Shown: piece by piece, positions 8,414 through 15,348 of the stretch
Numbering within the stretch: the first letter of the stretch is position 1
How the letters are laid out: every line of letters begins with the position of its first letter
Assembly: GCF_947503795.1 (NCBI RefSeq)
Contig: NZ_CANNEZ010000001.1
Location: 177,001 to 241,000 of the forward strand
Reading direction: 5' to 3'
DNA: 64,000 nucleotides
Source of the DNA: an uncultured Jannaschia sp.
GTDB lineage: Bacteria; Pseudomonadota; Alphaproteobacteria; Rhodobacterales; Rhodobacteraceae
Notes under the pieces: generated by a model
Databases searched by the model: none
Told to the model about the DNA's origin: nothing
What the model saw: the letters and a program-made list of their open reading frames with translations, nothing else
Position numbers and translations under genes: made by a program

Positions 8414-8643
8414 CCCACGCTCCTGACGAAGGTCGACAGATAGCCGATCCCCGCCCCCATGAGGCCTATGGGCATGAGGAGGATCAGCCGCGGGCCGAAG
8501 ACCTGAAGCGCGATGGCTGCCGCGACGAAGTAGCCCGCCACGAGCCGCGGCAGAAGGCCGTCGACGGCCACGAGGAAGATCACCGACATGACGATCCAGC
8601 CCGCCCCGATGACCAGCCTCAAGGTCGGAGAGAGATCCCTCAC
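8410..8643 (-). CDS. small membrane protein coupled to the acyl-CoA synthetase gene
   Basis: A 77-residue, highly hydrophobic protein with two to three membrane segments (IGAGWIVMSVIFLVAVDGLL, YFVAAAIALQVFGPRLILLMPIGLMGAGI) and no recognised family. The start is the GTG at 8643, which overlaps the TGA of the synthetase gene (GTGA); longer frames reaching into the synthetase lack support. It in turn overlaps the next gene by 4 bases, so three consecutive genes are coupled. Confidence 0.7.
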   Translation of the reverse strand: MRDLSPTLRLVIGAGWIVMSVIFLVAVDGLLPRLVAGYFVAAAIALQVFGPRLILLMPIGLMGAGIGYLSTFVRSVG

Positions 8644-10589
8644 TCCGCCGCCTCCAGCGTCTTCGCCTCGACCGGCACGACCTTGGCGTCGCACATCTTG
8701 ACCGTGGCGCGGATCTTGCCCTTGCGGCCGTCCTCGTAGGTAACCTCCGTCTCGGTGTAGACCTCGTCGGCGTCGCCGTAGAGACCTTCGATCAGGTCGG
8801 CGTATTTCTCCTCGATGATGCGGCGGCGGACCTTCTGGGTGCGGGTCAGCTCGTCGTCATCGGCGTCGAGCTGCTTGTGGAGGACGAGGAACCGCGCGAC
8901 CTGGCAACCGGCGAGCATTTCATCCTCGGCGACGCTCGCGTTCACCGCGTTCACGTGGCCGCGCATGATCTCGATCACGCGAGGATGCTGGGCCAGCTCC
9001 TGGTAGCTGGCATAGGCGATGTTGTTGCGCTCGGCCCAATTGCCGACCGCCGTCAGGTCGATGTTGAGGAAGGCGACGCAGCGGGTCTTGCCGTTGCCGA
9101 ACACGACCGCCTCGTAAACCTCGGGGAAGAACTTGAGCTTGTTCTCGACGAATTTGGGCGCAAACAGCGCACCGTCCGCCATCTTTCCCACGTCCTTGGC
9201 GCGGTCGATGATCCGCAGGTGACCTGTGCCCTCCTCGATGAAGCCGGCATCGCCGGTGGCGACCCAGCCCTCGGCATCCTTGGTCGAGGCAGTGCTCTCG
9301 GGGTTCTTGAAATACTCGCGGAACGAGCCGGGCGAGCGGTAGAAGACCTCGCCGCTCTCGGCGATCTTCAGCTCCACGCCCGGCGTCGGCGTGCCCACCG
9401 TATCCGAGCGGACCTCGTTGTCCTTCTGCTGGGTGATGAACACGCTGGCTTCGGTCTGGCCGTAGAGCTGTTTGAGGTTGATCCCGATGGACCGGTAGAA
9501 ATCGAACAGTTCCGGCCCGATCGCCTCGCCCGCGGTGTAGCCGACGCGCACGCGGCTGAGCCCCAGCGTGTTCTTCAGCGGCCCGAACACCGTCAACTCG
9601 CTCAGCTTGTATTTCAGCCGGTCCATGAACCCCACCGGCTCGCCATCCAGAAGCTTCGGGCCAACAATCTTGGCGTGGGCCATCGCGCGGTCGAACATGC
9701 GCTTCTTCAGGGGGCTCGCGTCCTCCATCCGGATCATCACGTTGGTCAGCTGCGTCTCGAACACGCGGGGCGGGGCAAAATAGTAGGTCGGCCCGATCTC
9801 GCGCAGGTCGTGCATCACGGTGTCCGCGCTTTCGGGGCAGTTGACGCAGAAGCCCGTCACCATGGCCTGCCCGATCGAGAAGATGAAATCCCCGACCCAG
9901 GCCATCGGAAGATAGGCCAGAACCTCGTCCGTCTGCCGCAGTCCGTCGAACTCGGACGACGCCCTGGACGTGGCCACGATGTTGTCGTGGCTGAGCACGA
10001 CGCCCTTGGGCTTGCCCGTCGTCCCCGAGGTATAGAGCATCACGCAGGTCGTCTCGCCTGTCTGCTGGTCGCGGCGGCGGTCCATCTCGGCGCGGTCGGC
10101 GGCGCGGCCCTTCTTGCGGAGGTCCGCCATCGAGGACATCACCGAGTGGTCGTATTTCCGCAGGCCCCGGCCGTCGAGATAGATGATGTGACGCAGGCCC
10201 TCGATCCGGTCGCGCACCTCCTCGACCTTGTCGACCTGCTCCTGATCGGCGGCGATCACGAACTTGGCCGAGCAATGCCCGAGCACGTAGGCGATCTCCT
10301 CACCAACGGCATCCTGGTAGAGCGGCACCGGAATCGCGCCCGCGCATTGGGCCGCGACCATCGCCATGTAGAGCTGGGGGCGGTTGCGTCCGATGACGGC
10401 GACATGCTCGCCGATCTCGATCCCGCGCGCGATCAGGCCCAGCGCCATCTCCTCGATCTCGGTCCGGGCATCGGTCCAGGTCCACTCCTGCCAAATCCCG
10501 AATTCCTTCTCGCGGTAGGCAGCGGACGCGCCGAACCGGTCGGCGTTCCGATCCATGAAGTCCGGAATCGTGCGAAGCGTGTCGGCCAT
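8640..10589 (-). CDS. AMP-dependent acyl-CoA synthetase (long-chain fatty acid-CoA ligase type)
   Basis: A 649-residue adenylate-forming enzyme that activates a carboxylic acid with ATP and CoA. The P-loop motif YTSGTTGKPKG is at residues 186-196, the A5 motif LKQLYGQTE is near 373-381, and the A7/A8 core is WVATGDAGF plus IIDRAKDVGKMADG. The size and the long C-terminal lid fit the FadD15/long-chain ligase group, but such ligases linked to Liv-type transporters often act on other acids. GGGGAGG lies before the ATG. As the first gene of the operon, it suggests that the imported compound is activated to a CoA thioester. Confidence 0.92.
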   Translation of the reverse strand: MADTLRTIPDFMDRNADRFGASAAYREKEFGIWQEWTWTDARTEIEEMALGLIARGIEIGEHVAVIGRNRPQLYMAMVAAQCAGAIPVPLYQDAVGEEIAYVLGHCSAKFVIAADQEQVDKVEEVRDRIEGLRHIIYLDGRGLRKYDHSVMSSMADLRKKGRAADRAEMDRRRDQQTGETTCVMLYTSGTTGKPKGVVLSHDNIVATSRASSEFDGLRQTDEVLAYLPMAWVGDFIFSIGQAMVTGFCVNCPESADTVMHDLREIGPTYYFAPPRVFETQLTNVMIRMEDASPLKKRMFDRAMAHAKIVGPKLLDGEPVGFMDRLKYKLSELTVFGPLKNTLGLSRVRVGYTAGEAIGPELFDFYRSIGINLKQLYGQTEASVFITQQKDNEVRSDTVGTPTPGVELKIAESGEVFYRSPGSFREYFKNPESTASTKDAEGWVATGDAGFIEEGTGHLRIIDRAKDVGKMADGALFAPKFVENKLKFFPEVYEAVVFGNGKTRCVAFLNIDLTAVGNWAERNNIAYASYQELAQHPRVIEIMRGHVNAVNASVAEDEMLAGCQVARFLVLHKQLDADDDELTRTQKVRRRIIEEKYADLIEGLYGDADEVYTETEVTYEDGRKGKIRATVKMCDAKVVPVEAKTLEAAE

Positions 10590-10760
10590 GGCGTCCTCCC
10601 CGGGCCGCGCCCCTCCCCGGGCGGACGGCTCCGACGGCGACCCTGCCGGAGGATTCCTTCACCGATGTTTCCCAATCCCAACGAATTGTAACAGCACGGT
10701 TGCCGGGTCACTCGCCTTGCCGCCGCCCGGCCGCGTGATACCGTTCGGGCGGGGGGTGCC
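10590..10760. promoter_or_regulatory. divergent control region of the acyl-CoA synthetase operon and the two-component genes
   Basis: This 171-base gap separates two oppositely transcribed units. It contains an A+T-richer stretch at about 10651-10700, the expected place for promoters; I see no convincing pair of -35 and -10 boxes and no clear inverted repeat. GGGGGG precedes the kinase start and GGGGAGG precedes the synthetase start as ribosome binding sites. The shared region makes it plausible that the two-component system controls the transporter operon. Confidence 0.35.
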
Positions 10761-12665
10761 ATGACCGACCGCAACGCGACCACCGCCCGCCTCACGCAGG
10801 CCGGGCTGAACCTGATCGGGCAGGCGCTCTCGATTTATGACGGCGAGCTGCGGCTGGCCGTGTCGAACCGGATGTATGCCGACATGTTCGACCTGCCCGA
10901 CGCGCTGACACGACCCGGCACGCCCTTCGCCGACACGATCCGCTTTCTGGTGGAGCGGGGCGAGTACGGGCCGGTGGACGATGTCGACGGCTTCGTCGGC
11001 GACCGCGTGGCCCAGGCCCGCGCCTTCGAGCCGCATTACCTCGAACGGACGCGGCCTGGCGGCATGGTCATCTCGGTCGAAGGCTCGCCCCTGCCGCAAG
11101 GCGGCTGGGTTACGGTCTATACGGACATCACCGCGATCAAGTCGCAGGAACGGCTGCTCCGCTCCCGCTCGGAGGTGTTGTCCGAACAACTGCTCGTCCG
11201 CGCCGAGGAGCTGGGGCAGGCCAACCGCCAGCTCGCCGCGACCAACGCCGCCCTGACGGAAGCCCGCCGCGAGGCGACGGAGATGGCCGCGCGCATCCGC
11301 CTGACGACCGAGATGCTGCCCGCGCATATCGCTCGGCTGGACCGCGATCGGCGCTACACCTTCTCGAACCGCAGGCTTGGCGCGGTGATGCCCGGTGCCC
11401 GCTCGGACATCGTCGGCCTGACCATGGAGGAGGCGTTGGGCCCCCAGACCTACGCCCGCACCGCCCCGCATCTGGAGCGCGCGCTGGCGGGCGAGCCGTC
11501 GGTCTTCGAGATCACCCACGAGGCGTCGAGCCGTCGCATCCGCGTCAGCTTCACCCCCGAACTGGCCGATGGGTCGGTCGTCGGTGTCTACGCCCTGTCG
11601 GTCGACATCACCGAGGAGGCGCAGGCCCGCGCGGCGGTCTCCCAATCGGCGGGCCGGCAGGTGGCCGCGCAACTGACCAGTGGGATGGCCCATGATTTCG
11701 CGAACCTGCTGACCGTGATCCTGGGGCTCAAGGACAAGCTCGCGCGCATGGACCTGCCCGATGGCGCGGCCGAGGCGGTACAGGCCATCGGACTTGCCGC
11801 CACGCGGGGCGGCGTCCTGATCGACCAGATTGCGGGGCTCTCGGGCCCCCGCGACCTCGCGCCGCGCGCGACCGACCTGCGCGCCTTCCTCTCGGAAATG
11901 GCGCTGCTCGGTGGCGCGTCCCTGCCGGGCTCGGTCACGCTCGACTGGACGGTCGAGGGGCTGGACGCGCCGGTCCTCCTCGACCCGGATGCGCTGCGCG
12001 ACGCGGTGCTGAACCTCATTCTGAATGCCCGCGACGCCATCGGCGCAAAGGAAGGGCGCATCACCGTGACGGCGCGCGCGGTCCAGCGTACCTGGATCGA
12101 GATCGAGGTCGCCGATACCGGCCCCGGCTTCAGCCCGCAGGCGTTGGAGCGGGGGCTCGAGCCGTTCTTCACCGAGAAGGGCGAGGATGGCACCGGCCTC
12201 GGCCTCTCGATGGTCTACGACGTGGTCAAGCTCGCGGGCGGGCGCACGCGCCTGGGTGCCGCGTCCGACGGCGGCGCGACCGTCACGCTGCGCCTGCCCC
12301 TGCGCCAGCCGCCGCCGGGCCTCGCTCCGACGATGATCCTTCTTGTCGAGGACGCGAGCCATATCCGCGAAGCCGTGCGCGATCGGCTCGTGGCCGCCGG
12401 CCATGCCGTGCTCGAGGCCTCTGGCGTGGTCGAGGCGGAAGGGCTGATGGATATCGATGGCATCGGCCTCGTGCTTTCGGACATCATGCTGAAGACCCAT
12501 CTCAACGGGCTCGACCTTGCGCGATACGCCGCGCGCCGCGGCCTGCCGGTGGCGCTGATGACCTCGCTGCCGCCCGACGCGCCGCTCTACCGCGAGGCGG
12601 CGGCCGACTGGCCCGTCCTGCGCAAACCCTTCTCCGTCGAGAAGCTTTCGGCGGTGCTGGCGTGA
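10761..12665 (+). CDS. PAS-domain hybrid sensor histidine kinase with C-terminal receiver
   Basis: A 634-residue soluble kinase with no membrane segment. Order: PAS_7-type sensor at about 10-125, coiled coil at about 130-185, a second PAS at about 190-290, HisKA with phospho-acceptor His311 in GMAHDFANLLT, an HATPase domain (N box LILNARDAI, G boxes DTGPGF and GTGLGLS), and a receiver at about 525-634 with acidic VED, acceptor Asp in LSDIML and lysine in LRKPF. All key residues are present, so it should be active. Its stop overlaps the start of the response regulator. It resembles the ErcS'/NahK-like kinases of proteobacteria, which often affect carbon metabolism. Confidence 0.88.
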   Translation: MTDRNATTARLTQAGLNLIGQALSIYDGELRLAVSNRMYADMFDLPDALTRPGTPFADTIRFLVERGEYGPVDDVDGFVGDRVAQARAFEPHYLERTRPGGMVISVEGSPLPQGGWVTVYTDITAIKSQERLLRSRSEVLSEQLLVRAEELGQANRQLAATNAALTEARREATEMAARIRLTTEMLPAHIARLDRDRRYTFSNRRLGAVMPGARSDIVGLTMEEALGPQTYARTAPHLERALAGEPSVFEITHEASSRRIRVSFTPELADGSVVGVYALSVDITEEAQARAAVSQSAGRQVAAQLTSGMAHDFANLLTVILGLKDKLARMDLPDGAAEAVQAIGLAATRGGVLIDQIAGLSGPRDLAPRATDLRAFLSEMALLGGASLPGSVTLDWTVEGLDAPVLLDPDALRDAVLNLILNARDAIGAKEGRITVTARAVQRTWIEIEVADTGPGFSPQALERGLEPFFTEKGEDGTGLGLSMVYDVVKLAGGRTRLGAASDGGATVTLRLPLRQPPPGLAPTMILLVEDASHIREAVRDRLVAAGHAVLEASGVVEAEGLMDIDGIGLVLSDIMLKTHLNGLDLARYAARRGLPVALMTSLPPDAPLYREAAADWPVLRKPFSVEKLSAVLA

Positions 12666-13354
12666 CGCCCCGCATCGCCATCCTCGACGACGACCCGCAG
12701 GTCCGCGCGCTGCTCTCGGAGGCAATCGCCGAGGCCGGAATGGAGGTGCGCAGCTATGCGCGCGCCGATGCATTCGAGGCGGCGCTCCGGCAGTCGACGC
12801 CCGATGTCTGCCTCGTCGATCTGGGCCTGCCGGATCGCGACGGGCTGGCCGTCGTCTCGCGGTTGGCGCTCGAGGGCGGGGCGGTCATCATCATCATCTC
12901 GGGCCGGGGACAGGTGCAGGACCGGATCACCGGGCTGGAACTCGGAGCCGACGATTACGTCGTCAAGCCGTTCGAACCCGCCGAGATCGTGGCCCGCATT
13001 CGTGCGCGGTTGCGCAAGGCCCCGGCCCCCACGCAGGCCCGCGTCGCCGCCTTCGGGCCCTTCACCGCCGACTTCGACCGGTTCGTGTTGACGGGCCCCG
13101 AGGGCGAGCGGCCCATCAGCCAGGCCGAGGCCGAGATCCTGCGCTTGTTCCTCGACCGTCCCCGCCGCCTCCTGACCCGCGCCGAGATGCAGGAAGCGCT
13201 GGGCGGCGCGGCGGGCGACAGCTTCGATCGGGCGATGGACGTGCGCATCTCGCGGCTGCGTGCCAAGCTGGGCGAAGATCCGAAGGATCCGGCCCTGATC
13301 AAGACGATCTACGGGGCCGGCTACATCTTCCTGGGCGAGGTGTCCTGGACCTGA
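12662..13354 (+). CDS. OmpR-family two-component response regulator
   Basis: A 230-residue regulator. Receiver domain at about 4-115 with acidic triad DDD (9-11), acceptor Asp53 in LVDLGLP, Ser80 and Lys102 in VVKPFEP; winged helix OmpR/PhoB DNA-binding domain at about 135-225 with RAMDVRISRLRAKLGEDP and IKTIYGAGYIF. The GTG start overlaps the kinase stop by 4 bases (GTGA). The pair diverges from the acyl-CoA synthetase/Liv operon, a likely target. Unlike the CrbR-type regulators that control acetyl-CoA synthetase in gammaproteobacteria, it is not a LuxR-type protein. Confidence 0.9.
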   Translation: MTPRIAILDDDPQVRALLSEAIAEAGMEVRSYARADAFEAALRQSTPDVCLVDLGLPDRDGLAVVSRLALEGGAVIIIISGRGQVQDRITGLELGADDYVVKPFEPAEIVARIRARLRKAPAPTQARVAAFGPFTADFDRFVLTGPEGERPISQAEAEILRLFLDRPRRLLTRAEMQEALGGAAGDSFDRAMDVRISRLRAKLGEDPKDPALIKTIYGAGYIFLGEVSWT

Positions 13355-13357
13355 CGC

Positions 13358-13576
13358 TCAGTGCCGGTTGTCGATCCGCGCATGCATCCGCCGGATCAGG
13401 CGGCTGGCCGTCGTCTCGCAAAGCGGTGGGATGATCGCATGGATCAGTGCCGCCCCGCCCGCGAGGAAGAGCATGCCCGCAAATCCGAAGGCAAAGCGCA
13501 TGTGACCGAAATAGGTCTCGTCGACCGAAGCCGGGTGATCATGGAAGGCGCGGACGAACTGGGCGATCTGGGTCAT
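13358..13576 (-). CDS. DUF6356 family small membrane protein
   Basis: A 72-residue protein with the DUF6356 pattern FHDHPASVDETYFGHMRFAFGF, followed by one hydrophobic segment (GMLFLAGGAALIHAIIPPL). Function unknown; the group is common in Rhodobacterales and seems to sit in the inner membrane. The ATG at 13576 is preceded by AGGAG with a 7-base spacer, better than an upstream non-ATG start. It converges with the response regulator gene, leaving only 3 bases between the two stops. Confidence 0.82.
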   Translation of the reverse strand: MTQIAQFVRAFHDHPASVDETYFGHMRFAFGFAGMLFLAGGAALIHAIIPPLCETTASRLIRRMHARIDNRH

Positions 13577-13636
13577 GTGGCTCTCCTGTTTGACGCAGTA
13601 TGGAGCGCCGCGATGCTGAATCCGTCCCAAATGTGA

Positions 13637-13664
13637 TTGTTCTGTCCGAGCATGTCACGATAAT
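13637..13664 (+). promoter_or_regulatory. candidate sigma-70 promoter of the Lrp/AsnC gene
   Basis: TTGTTC at 13637-13642 and GATAAT at 13659-13664 are spaced by 16 bases in a markedly A+T-richer gap. The -10 box ends only 9 bases before the ATG at 13674 and no ribosome binding site is visible, so the transcript would be leaderless or nearly so. Promoter calls by eye in this genome are uncertain. Confidence 0.45.
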
Positions 13665-13673
13665 ATCCCAACA

Positions 13674-14135
13674 ATGGCAGATATCATAGACGAGACAGAC
13701 CGCCGTATCCTGCGGCAGCTTCAGTCCGACGCCGCCCAGTCGCTCGATCTGCTGGCCGAGCGCGTCGCGCTGTCGCGCAACGCCTGCTGGCGCCGCGTCC
13801 GCAAGCTCGAGGCGGCCGGCGTCATTCGGTCGCGCGTCGCCCAGCTCGACGCCACGAAGCTCGATCTCGGGCTATCGGTTCTCGTGATGATCCGGGTCGG
13901 CGCGCACGACCCGGACTGGCTGGACCGCTTTCGCGCCGTTGTCGCCGCCATGCCCGAGATTCAGGGCGCGCACCGCATGACCGGCGAGCTCGATTACGTG
14001 CTGCGCATCAAGGTGCGGGACGTCTCGGATTACGACCGGTTCTACAAGGCGCTGATCGCGCGGGTTCCGATTGCGGACGTGTCCGCCAGTTTCGTGATGG
14101 AGGACATCAAGGACACGACCGCGCTGCCGATCTAG
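13674..14135 (+). CDS. Lrp/AsnC family transcriptional regulator
   Basis: A 153-residue regulator. The N-terminal helix-turn-helix (DETDRRILRQLQ ... LAERVALSRNACWRRVRKLEAAGVI) occupies residues 6-55 and the RAM effector-binding domain about 65-150. Members sense amino acids or related metabolites. The gene lacks a visible ribosome binding site, and a promoter-like element lies immediately upstream. It converges on the carbamoylase gene; both stop codons use the same CTAG. The start fits the family because the DETDRRIL motif begins at residue 6. Confidence 0.9.
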   Translation: MADIIDETDRRILRQLQSDAAQSLDLLAERVALSRNACWRRVRKLEAAGVIRSRVAQLDATKLDLGLSVLVMIRVGAHDPDWLDRFRAVVAAMPEIQGAHRMTGELDYVLRIKVRDVSDYDRFYKALIARVPIADVSASFVMEDIKDTTALPI

Positions 14136-15298
14136 GTAAGTTCGCCCACCGCGCGGTCCAGCACGCGGAGCATCGTCACGAGGTCGTCGCGATCCGTGTC
14201 TTCGTCGAAGGCATGGCTGATCCCGCCGATCGACGGCGCAAAGAGCATCGCCACCGGCAGCACTCGGGCCACGTTCGTCGCATCGTGCAACGCGCCCGAG
14301 GGCATGCGGCGCCAGCGTCCCGGCGCTTCCCGTTCCGCGGCGCGGGCGAGCACGTCCTGCAGGGTGCTGTCCATCGGCGCAGGGGGCAGGGCCGTGGTAT
14401 CCGAGATGTCGATCCGAAGGACCGAGGCCCGCGCCGCATCCTCCAGCGCCCGGCGGATCGCGGTCTCCATCCGCTCCAGCCGTGCCGCCGAGGCGTCGCG
14501 CCATTGCACGGTGAACCGGACGCGGCCCGGCACGATCGACGGGGCGTTCGGGTGCAGCGCGACATGGCCGATGGTCCAGACGCTGTCGGGCGTCACCACG
14601 TCTTCGAGGGCGGTGGCGATGGCGTCCTGCGCCATGCCGAACCCGCGCAGCGCATCCGCCCGCAGATGCATCGGCGTGGTGCCCGCATGGTTCTGGCGGC
14701 CCTCCATCGTGACGGTCACCTGCCGCAGCCCGACGATGGCGGTGACGATGCCGACCGCCTCGCCCGCGGCATCGAGGACCGGGCCTTGCTCGATATGCGG
14801 CTCGAGATAGGTGCGGAAGCGGGCCGGGTCGGGCGCCGATCCGGTCGAAGGTAGCGCGCAACGGGCTGCGCCGAAGGTCGTGCCGTCGAGGTCGGTCAGG
14901 GCGTCGGCGGCGTCGAGAGACAGCGCACCGGACCAGATCTCGGAGCCGGTGGTCGCGCCGAACCGCCCCTCTTCGTCCTGGAACGAGACGACCGAGACCG
15001 CACCGGGCCGCGCCCGCGCGACGGCCAGCCCGGCGATCACGCCAAGCGATCCGTCGAGCCAGCCGCCCTCCGGCTGCGTGTCGGTATGGCTGCCGATCAG
15101 GATCGGCCCACCGCATCCCCAGACGTTCCCCGCGGGGTCGATGACCGGATCGAGCCCGGCGGCGGCGAAGCGATCGGCCAGCCTTCGGCGCGCACGGATG
15201 TCGTCAGGGTCGAAGGCCCGGCGGACGACGCCGGTGCCGCGCCGACCGATCCCGCGCAGGGTGTCGAGGTCGTCAAGAAAGGCGGCCGGGTCGAGCAT
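14132..15298 (-). CDS. M20-family hydantoinase/carbamoylase-type amidase
   Basis: A 388-residue amidohydrolase of the N-carbamoyl-L-amino acid hydrolase/allantoate amidohydrolase/beta-ureidopropionase group. Metal ligands are visible: His and Asp in GSHTDTQPEGGWLDGSLG near residue 70-85, Glu in FQDEEGRFGATTGSE, His in EPHIEQGP and the late His in GGISHAFDED. It hydrolyses a ureido or carbamoyl group in the cytosol; the exact substrate cannot be read from sequence. A role in purine or pyrimidine breakdown would fit the xanthine dehydrogenase genes 6 kb away, but they are not in one operon. The ATG at 15298 begins the family's N terminus; a longer frame runs into the next gene's region. Confidence 0.85.
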   Translation of the reverse strand: MLDPAAFLDDLDTLRGIGRRGTGVVRRAFDPDDIRARRRLADRFAAAGLDPVIDPAGNVWGCGGPILIGSHTDTQPEGGWLDGSLGVIAGLAVARARPGAVSVVSFQDEEGRFGATTGSEIWSGALSLDAADALTDLDGTTFGAARCALPSTGSAPDPARFRTYLEPHIEQGPVLDAAGEAVGIVTAIVGLRQVTVTMEGRQNHAGTTPMHLRADALRGFGMAQDAIATALEDVVTPDSVWTIGHVALHPNAPSIVPGRVRFTVQWRDASAARLERMETAIRRALEDAARASVLRIDISDTTALPPAPMDSTLQDVLARAAEREAPGRWRRMPSGALHDATNVARVLPVAMLFAPSIGGISHAFDEDTDRDDLVTMLRVLDRAVGELT

Positions 15299-15348
15299 GG
15301 GCGCAGCCTTCCGGTCGCGGCCCGAAGGGTCAAGCGGCGGCGTGCCGG

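Noticed and set aside
10659-12773. Very long open frame (704 codons) antisense to the hybrid kinase; similar long antisense frames over dnaE, ptsP, glmU and others
   Set aside because: High G+C genes leave few stop codons in other frames; the predicted proteins are Arg/His/Gly-rich with no domain, and the sense strand encodes recognised proteins.
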